Assembly (NCBI RefSeq): GCF_009674605.1
Contig: NZ_WKJO01000001.1
Span: forward strand, 310,001 to 374,000
Source of the DNA: Haloferax litoreum
Lineage (GTDB): Archaea; Halobacteriota; Halobacteria; Halobacteriales; Haloferacaceae
Length of the DNA stretch: 64,000 bases
Direction of reading: 5' to 3'
Shown here: positions 17,865-25,403 of the stretch, in pieces
Position numbering within the stretch: position 1 is the first letter of the stretch
Layout: the number at the start of each line of letters is the position of its first letter
Program-made: the position numbers and the translations under genes
The notes under the pieces: generated by a model
The model's input: only the letters and a program-made list of their open reading frames with translations
What the model was told of the DNA's origin: nothing
Database searches by the model: none

Positions 17865-18417
17865 CCCAGAACTCCCCGAAGAGGTATTGCAAGAAGCAGA
17901 GCGGTTGACTCGGTTGGCACGCGACGCCGTCGACCCAGACGAACGCGCGACGTATCTGTCGGCACGAGACGAACTCGTCGAACCGCACGACTTCGTCGCC
18001 CGCCTCCGCGACGAAGACGAGACGCTCGTCCTCCACCCTGCCGAGTGGGTCGACGACGATGGAACCGTCCGCCCGTCACAAATCGACGACGTCGACCGTG
18101 GGATAGAACGCCCACTCTCGGGGACTGGCGAAGAACACGAGTGGAGCGCAGTCGAAACACACAACGCCGCCGTCGTCGAGGCTGTCGCCGCCGAACACGG
18201 TGAAGTGCACGCAGCAAACGCTCGCGCGTTCGCGGACTTCCTCGGTAACCACTACGTTCGGAAGATAGAGACGGCAGGCGCTCCTGAGGTACGCGAGTTC
18301 GTCGAAGAATATTATCCACGCAATGCGTGGCCGACCACTGAACAGCAGTCGTTACTTTCGGACTCGCTCGAACTGATCTTCGACACCGTAGGCGCCGAAG
18401 TGCCCGAATACAGGTGA
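17857..18417 (+). CDS. rnhA-operon protein (DUF7108-like)
   Basis: A 186-residue acidic, mainly helical cytosolic protein overlapping rnhA by 8 bases. Features include an N-terminal ERLTRLARDAVDPDERATYLSARDELV helix pair and a C-terminal FADFLGNHYVRKIETAG / EEYYPRNAWPTTEQQ block. Proteins at this position in haloarchaea are labelled rnhA operon protein. No cysteines or catalytic signature. The tight coupling argues for a role alongside RNase HI. Confidence 0.75.
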   Translation: MPDPELPEEVLQEAERLTRLARDAVDPDERATYLSARDELVEPHDFVARLRDEDETLVLHPAEWVDDDGTVRPSQIDDVDRGIERPLSGTGEEHEWSAVETHNAAVVEAVAAEHGEVHAANARAFADFLGNHYVRKIETAGAPEVREFVEEYYPRNAWPTTEQQSLLSDSLELIFDTVGAEVPEYR

Positions 18418-18439
18418 GCGAACCGGGGGTTTCGTGTGA

Positions 18440-18799
18440 TTACAGCTTGGCTTCGATGAGGTCCGAGACCATCTCGGCGCGTTCGTCGTCGGTGACGAAC
18501 TTCGAGAGCATCCAGTCGAAGCGGTCGAGGACGGCCTGGAGACCATCGTCGGTCAGTTCGTACTGGTTGGTGCGCTTGTCGAGTTCGCTCTTCTCGACGA
18601 GGTCCATCTCGACGAGGTCGTCGAGGTTGGGGTACAGACGCCCGTGGTTGACTTCGGTGTCGTAGTACTCTTCGAGGTGGCGCTTGATTGCAAGACCGTA
18701 CATCGGTTCCTCGGCGAGGATGACGAGGATGTTCTGTTGGAACGCGGTGAGGTCCCGAGCCGCACCGGATTTGTTGCCAATAGTTTGTGCCTCTGACAT
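18440..18799 (-). CDS. rosR: PadR-like winged-helix regulator, RosR family
   Basis: A 119-residue winged-helix protein: FQQNILVILAEEPMYGLAIKRHLEEYY forms the DNA-binding helices, NHGRLYPNLDDLVEMDLVEK the recognition helix, TNQYELTDDGL the wing, and a C-terminal helix serves for dimerisation. It matches the family of RosR, the reactive-oxygen-species regulator of Halobacterium, which is also encoded beside inorganic pyrophosphatase. The promoter holds a TATA box at 18822-18829 and an inverted repeat overlapping the start codon, suggesting autoregulation. The family is firm; the RosR role is inferred from similarity and neighbourhood. Confidence 0.8.
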   Translation of the reverse strand: MSEAQTIGNKSGAARDLTAFQQNILVILAEEPMYGLAIKRHLEEYYDTEVNHGRLYPNLDDLVEMDLVEKSELDKRTNQYELTDDGLQAVLDRFDWMLSKFVTDDERAEMVSDLIEAKL

Positions 18800-18829
18800 G
18801 CATATGGAAATGTCACCTACCTATTTAAA
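18794..18829 (-). promoter_or_regulatory. rosR promoter with TATA box and inverted repeat
   Basis: The TATA box (TTTAAATA on the minus strand, 18822-18829) lies about 27 bases before the rosR ATG at 18799, so the mRNA is leaderless. Between TATA and start is TGACAT-N10-ATGTCA (18794-18815), a perfect 6+6 inverted repeat whose left arm includes the start codon. A dimeric winged-helix repressor bound here would block transcription initiation. Confidence 0.55.
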
Positions 18830-19138
18830 CTTTGTCAACGCGCAGTCGGTTTCGTGCATCCGGGCACCCGTAGTATAGCGGGAACCACGGAGAAGACGGA
18901 CAGGTATGCCGATTTTCGGACAGATTCATTCGTCCGTGAGTATCTATCTCACGAGGAGGAGAGAAACAGAGAGCATACCTAGAGAATACCTCACGGATAC
19001 CTGTACGATTCGGAGAGGAAGCTCTGAGGAATATATCTGAAATCAGGTACGTAGCGTCGCCGCCGTAGAACCAACTTGGAGCGAAGCTACGAGACCGATG
19101 CCGAAAGGACTTTTGCCCGTTTCGAGGATGGGTTCAAT
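18830..19138. promoter_or_regulatory. rosR-ppa intergenic region with phased ATACCT repeats
   Basis: A 300-base intergenic region less GC-rich than its surroundings. Three direct ATACCT copies start at 18975, 18986 and 18997, spaced exactly 11 bases apart, and an inverted copy (AGGTAT) lies at 18902-18907. The ppa TATA-like element (ggacttttgcc) is near 19106-19116, about 28 bases before the ppa ATG. I see no convincing gene in the interval. Confidence 0.45.
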
Positions 19139-19672
19139 ATGGCGAATCTCTGGGAAGACATGGAGACCGGCCCCAACGCGCCGGACGAAATCTACGCAGT
19201 TGTCGAGTGTCTCAAAGGCGAGCGCAACAAGTACGAGTACGACAAGGACATCCCCGGTGTCGTCCTCGACCGTGTGCTTCACTCGAACGTCCACTATCCG
19301 TCTGACTACGGGTTCATGCCGCAGACGTACTACGACGACGAAGACCCATTCGACGTGCTCGTCCTCGTCGAAGACCAGACGTTCCCCGGCTGCGTCATCG
19401 AAGCACGCCCCGTCGCACTCATGAAGATGGACGACGACGGCGAACAGGACGACAAGGTCATCGCCGTCCCCACCGAGGACCCGCGCTACGACCACATCGA
19501 GGACCTCGAAGACATCCCACAGCAACTCCAAGACGAGATTGACGAGTTCTTCTCGACGTACAAGAACCTCGAAGCGGGCAAGGAAGTCGAGACCCTCGGC
19601 TGGGAAGACAAGCAGGCCGCGAAGGACGCCATCGAGCACGCGATGGACCTCTACGAAGAGAACTTCGCGTAA
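19139..19672 (+). CDS. ppa: Inorganic pyrophosphatase, family I
   Basis: A 177-residue soluble family I pyrophosphatase: ECLKGERNKYEYDKD, HYPSDYGFMPQTYYDDEDPFDVLVLVE with the DxDPxD metal signature, and KVIAVPTEDPRY. It hydrolyses PPi made in biosynthesis. Start MANLWEDMETG at 19139 agrees with the family and with a TATA-like element 28 bases upstream. An in-frame upstream ATG at 19076 would add 21 unconserved residues. Length is normal. Oligo-T (19690-19694) follows the stop. Confidence 0.95.
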   Translation: MANLWEDMETGPNAPDEIYAVVECLKGERNKYEYDKDIPGVVLDRVLHSNVHYPSDYGFMPQTYYDDEDPFDVLVLVEDQTFPGCVIEARPVALMKMDDDGEQDDKVIAVPTEDPRYDHIEDLEDIPQQLQDEIDEFFSTYKNLEAGKEVETLGWEDKQAAKDAIEHAMDLYEENFA

Positions 19673-19687
19673 GCGACACCATCACTG

Positions 19688-19695
19688 TCCTTTTT
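19688..19695 (+). terminator. Oligo-T terminator candidate after ppa
   Basis: The sequence cctttttcg lies 15-23 bases after the ppa stop. Short T-tracts without a hairpin are the common archaeal termination signal. No other support. Confidence 0.35.
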
Positions 19696-19882
19696 CGCGC
19701 CGTCAGGTCGGGAGCAGATGCGCTCGTCGTCGTCAGGAGCCTCCACGCTATTTGCCGAACTGAGTCGGAGGGACCACCCGACAGCATCGAGGTGCATACC
19801 CTGCAGTTATCCTCACCGCCCCGCGGATAAATTATGCGCATGAGTAATTATTTGGCTATCGCTCTCGTAGGTACACGTGAGT

Positions 19883-19999
19883 ATGGCAGCGAAGCAACCC
19901 CGCCTCGGGCTTAACCACCCGACTGTCGTTCCGACGAACTTCACGCCCCCAACTGAGGCGAGCGCAGACGCCGACGAAGACAGCGACGACGACGCCTGA
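19883..19999 (+). CDS. Possible 38-residue small acidic protein
   Basis: An ORF beginning MAAKQPRLGLNHPTVVPTNF and ending in an Asp/Glu/Ala tail (DADEDSDDDA), with GC-rich third positions. The acidic tail and codon use are haloarchaeal, and AT-rich gagtaattattt lies about 33 bases upstream as a possible TATA box. No cysteines or membrane segment. It stands alone in the 490-base gap between ppa and the rhomboid gene. Support comes only from codon bias and promoter. Confidence 0.45.
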   Translation: MAAKQPRLGLNHPTVVPTNFTPPTEASADADEDSDDDA

Positions 20000-20163
20000 T
20001 TTTCGGATTCTCTCCCGCCGTTCGCCTCGGCTAGTGTCGTCTCTCGGCGCCGATACCGCCTGTGACGCGTACGGCGACCAGAGACAGATGTCCGGAGAGA
20101 GGTGTGCGATTGACACGCGCGCGAGGCAACCCCTTTTTATCTCGTCGCTGCAAGTCGTGAGTA

Positions 20164-21072
20164 ATGGCTACCTGCGACGTTTGCGGACGGCACGAGAACC
20201 TGCCGTACCGTTGTTCGCGGTGTGGCGGCACGTTCTGTGCTGAACACCGACTTCCCGAGAACCACGACTGCCCGGGGCTCTCGGAGTGGGACGACCCCTC
20301 TGGCATCTTCGAGAGCGACTTTGACGACTCTGTTCGGACGGAGAAGCGTCGGGCCGGCGGGCTTTTGAACTCACTGACGAGCACGGGCGGGTTCCTCGGC
20401 TACTTCCGGGGGAACATGGCCTACCTGTTCCTCGCAATCATGTGGGTGATGTTCCTCTTCGAGTGGCTCGTCCTCCTCGTGACGAACTCGGGCGCACTGT
20501 TCAGCGCTATCTTCACGCTGAGTACGGAGCACCCGCTGTACGTCTGGACGTGGGTCACCTCGGTGTTCTCGCACAGTCCGTTCTCGTTCTACCACATCGT
20601 GGGGAACAGCATCGTGCTGTACTTCTTCGGCCCACCAGTCGAACGGTACATCGGGTCGCGGAAGTTCGCCCTCCTGTTCGTCGGTGCGGGCGCACTCGCC
20701 GGCCTCTCGCACATCGGGAGCGCCCTCATCCTGACGCCCGGCGTCCCCACGTCGGTTCTCGGAGCGTCTGGTGCCGTCTTCGCCGTCCTCGGCGTGCTCA
20801 CGGTGCTGAACCCCGGGCTGCGCATCTATCTGTACTTCCTCATCCCCATCCCGCTGTGGCTGTTCACCTTCGGGTTCGCGGCCCTCTCTGTCGTGTTCTT
20901 CCTCTCGCCGGGGACGGCCGCGACGGCCGGACAGGGGAACGTCGCGCACTTCGCTCACCTCGTCGGCCTCGTCATCGGACTCGCCTACGGACAGCGTGTG
21001 AAAGGCAACCGAAGCGTCCCCAGTGAGATGTCGCTCGGGGGAGGAATGCGTCGCGGCCCCGGCCGACGCTGA
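20164..21072 (+). CDS. rhoII: Rhomboid intramembrane protease with AN1-type zinc finger
   Basis: A 302-residue protein. Residues 1-40 form an AN1-like zinc finger (CDVCGRHENLPYRCSRCGGTF start, CAEHRLPENHDC end). Six to seven transmembrane helices follow, with catalytic Ser202 in GASGAVF and His265 in AHLVGLVIGLAYG, the rhomboid Ser-His dyad. It cleaves membrane proteins inside the bilayer. Haloferax RhoII has the same zinc-finger fusion. A TATA box (ctttttatc) lies about 28 bases upstream. One base separates it from endonuclease V. Confidence 0.92.
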   Translation: MATCDVCGRHENLPYRCSRCGGTFCAEHRLPENHDCPGLSEWDDPSGIFESDFDDSVRTEKRRAGGLLNSLTSTGGFLGYFRGNMAYLFLAIMWVMFLFEWLVLLVTNSGALFSAIFTLSTEHPLYVWTWVTSVFSHSPFSFYHIVGNSIVLYFFGPPVERYIGSRKFALLFVGAGALAGLSHIGSALILTPGVPTSVLGASGAVFAVLGVLTVLNPGLRIYLYFLIPIPLWLFTFGFAALSVVFFLSPGTAATAGQGNVAHFAHLVGLVIGLAYGQRVKGNRSVPSEMSLGGGMRRGPGRR

Positions 21073-21073
21073 G

Positions 21074-21868
21074 ATGCGGCAAGTACATCCCGGACTCGCA
21101 CCGCGACCCGGACTCGCGCGCGCTGAGATGGAGTCTCTCCAGCGCCGCGTCGCCGAGACGGCCGTCTTCGAGGACGACCTGTCGTTCGACCCGACAAGCG
21201 TTTCGCTCGCCGACCCCACAACGACGACGCTCTCGGGCGTCTCTGACCCGCCGCTCGTCGCCGGCATCGACCAGTCATTCCTCGACGACCGTGCCCTGAG
21301 CGCCGTCGTCGTCCTGCGCGGCGGTGAAGTGGTCGAACGCGTCCACGCCGTCTCCGAACTCGACTTGCCGTACGTTCCCGGTCTCCTCTCGTTCCGCGAG
21401 GGTGGACCCATCCTCGACGCGCTCGCCACACTCGACAGCGACCCCGACCTCCTCGTCTTCGATGGGTCTGGTCGCATCCACTTCCGACAGGCCGGCCTCG
21501 CCACACACCTCGGCGTCGTCTGCGACGTGCCGAGTATCGGCGTCGCCAAGTCGCTCCTCTGCGGCACACCTGACGAGGACGTAGACGGCCGACCCGAAGG
21601 CTGGCAGACACCGATTCGCGCAGACGACTCGGTCGATGCCGTCGGCGGACACCCCGCCACTCCAGAGACGACCATCGGATACGCCTTCCAGTCGCGACAG
21701 TACGATTCGCGGCCGATTATCAATCCACTGTACGTCAGTCCCGGTCACCGACTCTCGGCCGAGACGGCAGTCGAACTCGTCTCACGCCTCTCCGGCGACT
21801 ACAAGCTCCCCGAACCGACGCGCCTCGCAGACACCTACGCCGACGAGGCGAAAGCGCAGTACGAGTAG
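21074..21868 (+). CDS. nfi: Endonuclease V
   Basis: A 264-residue endonuclease V, which nicks DNA (or RNA) near deaminated bases such as hypoxanthine. Conserved blocks: VAGIDQSF (first catalytic Asp), LPYVPGLLSFREGGPIL, LLVFDGSGRIHFRQAGLATHLG (second Asp; the family usually has HPR where HFR is seen) and SIGVAKSLLCG. The start at 21074 lies one base after the rhomboid stop, so they are cotranscribed. The C-terminal region (PINPLYVSPGH-like, TRLADTYADE) is complete. Confidence 0.92.
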   Translation: MRQVHPGLAPRPGLARAEMESLQRRVAETAVFEDDLSFDPTSVSLADPTTTTLSGVSDPPLVAGIDQSFLDDRALSAVVVLRGGEVVERVHAVSELDLPYVPGLLSFREGGPILDALATLDSDPDLLVFDGSGRIHFRQAGLATHLGVVCDVPSIGVAKSLLCGTPDEDVDGRPEGWQTPIRADDSVDAVGGHPATPETTIGYAFQSRQYDSRPIINPLYVSPGHRLSAETAVELVSRLSGDYKLPEPTRLADTYADEAKAQYE

Positions 21869-21952
21869 CAACCCCGCCCAACGGGGTTCACGACGGTCGA
21901 ATCGTCGTGGCGAATCGCGTACACTTAACAGCGCACGGTTCGACGTACCGAC

Positions 21953-22795
21953 GTGCATCAAAAGACGGTCCTCATCACCGGTTGTTCCTCGGGAATCGGG
22001 CGTGCCACGGCGCTCGACTTCCTTGACGAGGAGTGGGAGGTCTACGCCACCGCCCGAAACCCGGCAGACATCCAGACGCTGGGTGACCGCGGTGCGAACA
22101 TCGCGACGCTCGACGTGACCGACCAGAGTGACGTCGACCGCGTCGTGGACCGCATCCTCGACGAACAGGGTCGCATCGACTGTCTCGTCAACAACGCTGG
22201 CTACGGCCAGATGGGCCCCATCGAGGACGTGCCGACGGAGATGGTTCACAAACAGTTCGACGTGAACGTCTACGGACCACACCGCCTCACGCGTGCCGTC
22301 CTCCCTCACATGCGGTCGCAGGGCGACGGGACCATCGTCAACGTCTCCAGTGTCGTCGGGCGCGTCTCCTTCCCCGGCGGCGGCGTCTACGCGGGGTCGA
22401 AGTTCGCGCTCGAAGCGATGACCGACGCACTCCGCGCCGAGGTCGAAGAGTACGGTATCGACGCCGTGCTGGTCGAACCCGGCCCGGTGGAGACGCAATT
22501 CTCAGACCGCGTCGAAGACCAGGTCAACGGCGGCGACGAGACCGACGGTATCGAGCGGTCGGGTGCCTACGAGAAGTTCTACAAACTCTTCGACGATACC
22601 GAAGCACTCGGCGGCACTGGTCCCGGTGCGATTCCCCCGGAGCGAGTCGCAGAAGACATCGTCAACGCGGCGAGTTCGACGAAACCACGGGCACGCTACC
22701 AGCCCGGAACAGTCGCCCAAATCGGCGTGCTCGGTCGCTTCCTGCCAGATTCGTGGCGCGACACCCTGTTCGGGTTCGCACGCAAACTCCCGTAG
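21953..22795 (+). CDS. SDR-family oxidoreductase
   Basis: A 280-residue classical short-chain dehydrogenase/reductase: TGCSSGIGRA dinucleotide-binding motif near residue 9, NNAGYG, catalytic Ser (VNVSSVVG) and YAGSK with the active Tyr and Lys. Asp after VTD and Arg in TARNP suggest NADP(H). It starts at GTG with acttaac about 28 bases upstream. Substrate unknown. Confidence 0.9.
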   Translation: MHQKTVLITGCSSGIGRATALDFLDEEWEVYATARNPADIQTLGDRGANIATLDVTDQSDVDRVVDRILDEQGRIDCLVNNAGYGQMGPIEDVPTEMVHKQFDVNVYGPHRLTRAVLPHMRSQGDGTIVNVSSVVGRVSFPGGGVYAGSKFALEAMTDALRAEVEEYGIDAVLVEPGPVETQFSDRVEDQVNGGDETDGIERSGAYEKFYKLFDDTEALGGTGPGAIPPERVAEDIVNAASSTKPRARYQPGTVAQIGVLGRFLPDSWRDTLFGFARKLP

Positions 22796-22819
22796 GGCCG
22801 GTTTCGCCGACGGCCTTCC

Positions 22820-24034
22820 TTACTCCAGACAGGACGCGACGACGCGAAGCGCGTCTTCACCCTGCACCTGGTCTGCGAGGAGCGGAACCCGTTTCACGTC
22901 ACGGCCACGGAAGAGGTCCGTCGCGGACCGAAGTGCCTCTTGCTGAACTTTCCAGCGACGCTGACAGAATCCACAGTGTTCGAGGTCCGGTGATTCGAAC
23001 CACGAGGAGTCCACGTCAGCCACGTCGTCTACCTGCTCCATGACGCGATTGACGACGAGCGTCTGCACCGGGATGCCGAACTCGTCGAGACGGGCGACGA
23101 GACGCTTCGACTCGACCACGCTCATCTCTTCGGGAATCATGACGACACGGAAGTCCGTCTTCGAGGGGTCACGAAGGACGGCGCGAAGGCGCTCGATACG
23201 TTCGCGGAGTTCGTCGAGGTCGGCCATACCCGCTTGCGGGTCGTCCGGGCCGCCGCCGAACATGCCTTTGACGCTGTCCATCATCCCCGAGAAGCGTTCG
23301 CGCATGCGGACGATGCGACCGAGCATCGAGTCCATCATCTCCGGTAGTTCGAGGAGTCGGAGCGTGTGGCCGGTCGGCGCGGTGTCGATGACGACGCGTT
23401 CGAATCGCGGGTCGTCCAGATATTCGAGGAGTTGCTGCATCGCCGCTGCCTCGTCCGCGCCGGGCATCGACCCAGCCATCCCCATCGGCCCGTCGCCACC
23501 GAGCAGGTCCTCGAATCCACCCATCGCGTCACCCATACCGCCGAACGGAGAGGCCCCGCCGTCGTCGCCGACGAACGGGTTGTCGTCGTCGTAGTCGCTC
23601 GTGTCGTAGGCCGTCTCGTCGTCCGCGGGAGCGTCTCCGCCGCCCGCAAACGGCCCTTCCATCACCGAGTCGGGGTCGATTTCCGCCGCGTAGAGGGGGA
23701 TGTCCTCGCGAACCCGCGCCGGTTCGGCGGGGAGGGGCATGCCCAGCGTGTCGGACAACGAGTGGGCAGGGTCCGTCGAGACGACGAGCGTCGCCGTCCC
23801 GTCTGCTGCACTGGCGAGTGCCGTCGCCGCGGCCATCGTGGTCTTTCCGACGCCGCCCTTGCCGCCGTAGAGGACGTAGTCGGGGGCGTCGATGCCACGC
23901 GGGAGGTCTGCACGGTCCGTAGTCGTCTCCTCCTCGCGGTCCGTGACTTCGACTTCTATCTCCGCTGGACCGTCGTCGCCAGCGTCGTCTGCGTCGTCTT
24001 GGGGGCGGTCGGTCGGCTCGACGTCGATGTCCAT
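22820..24034 (-). CDS. Get3/ArsA-family ATPase with acidic/glycine-rich insertion
   Basis: A 404-residue P-loop ATPase of the ArsA/Get3 (TRC40) family: deviant Walker A YGGKGGVGKTTMA near residue 50, STDPAHSLSD (switch I) and IDTAPTGHTLRLL (switch II). A CxxC pair is seen in EHCGFCQRRW, the zinc-mediated dimer motif of Get3. An acidic N-tail (1-40) and a Gly/Asp/Met-rich insertion (about 120-185) are extra. It may target tail-anchored membrane proteins; an arsenite pump role is less likely because no ars genes are near. Divergent from cinA. Confidence 0.85.
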   Translation of the reverse strand: MDIDVEPTDRPQDDADDAGDDGPAEIEVEVTDREEETTTDRADLPRGIDAPDYVLYGGKGGVGKTTMAAATALASAADGTATLVVSTDPAHSLSDTLGMPLPAEPARVREDIPLYAAEIDPDSVMEGPFAGGGDAPADDETAYDTSDYDDDNPFVGDDGGASPFGGMGDAMGGFEDLLGGDGPMGMAGSMPGADEAAAMQQLLEYLDDPRFERVVIDTAPTGHTLRLLELPEMMDSMLGRIVRMRERFSGMMDSVKGMFGGGPDDPQAGMADLDELRERIERLRAVLRDPSKTDFRVVMIPEEMSVVESKRLVARLDEFGIPVQTLVVNRVMEQVDDVADVDSSWFESPDLEHCGFCQRRWKVQQEALRSATDLFRGRDVKRVPLLADQVQGEDALRVVASCLE

Positions 24035-24171
24035 GTCGGACCCCAAACGGCCAGGCTTTGTGTACTTCTCGGTCTCGGAACCTCGGATTGGGTGCCGCGG
24101 GAGACGGGACGGTGGTGACCACCACCGCCTCGCCGACCGGGTTTTTGTCCCATCCGACCGTCGTCTGTCGC

Positions 24172-24705
24172 ATGCGCGAGTTCGCATCCGACCCACCCGA
24201 GGAAGAACGCGTGGGCGACGCCCTCCGCGACGCGGGCCACACCGTCGCCGTCGCCGAGTCCTGTACCGGTGGCCTCATCGGGTCGCTCCTCACCGACGTG
24301 CCGGGGTCGAGCGACTACTTCGACCGCTCGCTCGTCACCTACTCGTACGACGCCAAGCGCCACGAACTGGCCGTCTCGCGGGAGAGTCTCGACGAGTACG
24401 GTGCTGTCTCGGAACCCGTCGCCCGCGAGATGGCCGCCGCCGTCCGCGACGTTGCCGACGCCACGTGGGGTGTGGCGACGACGGGTATCGCCGGGCCAGA
24501 CGGCGGGTTACCCGGTAAGCCAGTCGGCACCGTCTTCGTCGGCATCGCGTTCGCCGCGCCGTGGGGGTCCGAAGAATCGTACACGCGTGTCGAACGATTC
24601 GAGTACGACGGGTCGCGGACGCAGGTGAAAGAACAGATTGCGCGCGGTGCGCTGGAGATGCTTCGTGAAGAAATCGGGTCGGTCAGCGCGAACGCCGACG
24701 ACTGA
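24172..24705 (+). CDS. CinA-family amidase (nicotinamide-nucleotide amidase-like)
   Basis: A 177-residue protein matching the C-terminal CinA/PncC domain alone: VAVAESCTGGLIGSLLTDVPG with the catalytic Ser, SLVTYSYDAK, and TTGIAGPDGG. It deamidates NMN to NaMN in pyridine-nucleotide salvage. The MoCF-like half of full-length CinA is absent, which is usual in archaea. The ATG at 24172 has gtttttgtcc 27 bases upstream. Confidence 0.88.
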   Translation: MREFASDPPEEERVGDALRDAGHTVAVAESCTGGLIGSLLTDVPGSSDYFDRSLVTYSYDAKRHELAVSRESLDEYGAVSEPVAREMAAAVRDVADATWGVATTGIAGPDGGLPGKPVGTVFVGIAFAAPWGSEESYTRVERFEYDGSRTQVKEQIARGALEMLREEIGSVSANADD

Positions 24706-24722
24706 GACACCACAGACGCCAT

Positions 24723-24766
24723 GCGACAGGTCGGACAGACGCGACAGGCCGGACGGACGCGACAGT
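24723..24766. repeat. 18-base tandem repeat after cinA
   Basis: Two adjacent 18-base units (24723-24740 and 24741-24758; consensus gcgacaggYcggacRgac) are followed by a partial third copy (gcgacag). Noncoding and short. Confidence 0.55.
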
Positions 24767-24829
24767 GGGCTACCGCAGTCGGTCGGTTTCGTGGGAAAGC
24801 TTTGTATCCCGGCGGGCCAGTCTCAGCGC

Positions 24830-25378
24830 ATGAACAAGAAGGGGCACGTGCTCAATGCCATCCTCTTAGCCCTCGGACTCGGTGTCATTCTCACTGTCGA
24901 CCCGCGGACGTTCGAACCGAATCGTGTGGAGACGTACGTCCACCTCGCGCAGAAAATCGGACAGTTGTCGCTCCCGGTCATCCTCGGCGCACTCTTTCCC
25001 GACGTGGACACCGCCTTCGGAAAGCACCGCAAGACGCTCCACAACCTCCCGGTGTTGATTGCGTTCCTCGCCTTCCCACTCGTCTTCGACAACCTCCACT
25101 TCGTCTGGATTGGCGTCGCCACCCACTACGTCCTCGACATGGTCGGGTCGAAGCGGGGCATCGCCCTGTTCTACCCCCTCTCGCCCCAGGAGTACGACCT
25201 GCCGACGGGTGTGGCGACGAGTTCGAAACACGCTGACGCGGTCACGCTCCTCGTGACGGCCGCGGAACTCGGCGTCTTGGCCGGCGTCCACTACTACCTC
25301 GTTTCGCTCGACGTGTCGCTGGCGAACGCCGCGGCGTCGTTCGTGGACGCGACGGCGGCGCTCACGGTGGTTCTCTGA
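24830..25378 (+). CDS. Membrane-bound metal-dependent hydrolase (DUF457/YdjM-like)
   Basis: A 182-residue polytopic protein starting MNKKGHVLNAILLALGLG. The early His, the LFPDVDTAFGKHRKTLHN block with Asp/His ligands and THYVLDMVGSKRG match the YdjM/LexA-regulated membrane hydrolase family. About four transmembrane helices. A TATA-like ctttgtatcc lies 27 bases before the ATG at 24830. Physiological substrate unknown. Confidence 0.85.
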   Translation: MNKKGHVLNAILLALGLGVILTVDPRTFEPNRVETYVHLAQKIGQLSLPVILGALFPDVDTAFGKHRKTLHNLPVLIAFLAFPLVFDNLHFVWIGVATHYVLDMVGSKRGIALFYPLSPQEYDLPTGVATSSKHADAVTLLVTAAELGVLAGVHYYLVSLDVSLANAAASFVDATAALTVVL

Positions 25379-25403
25379 ACGGCAAATCAGGCAAATCAGA
25401 CGC

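Noticed and set aside
18906-19040. 44-codon ORF in the rosR-ppa gap
   Set aside because: Basic composition, no GC bias at third positions, and it runs through the ATACCT repeats; better explained as regulatory DNA.
20371-21723. 450-residue minus-strand ORF across rhomboid and endonuclease V
   Set aside because: Low-complexity Arg/Glu composition typical of GC-rich shadow frames; both genes on the plus strand have clear family motifs.
24723-24766. 18-base tandem repeat as a CRISPR-like or regulatory array
   Set aside because: Only 2.4 copies, no spacers, and no link to a promoter position; kept as a simple repeat.
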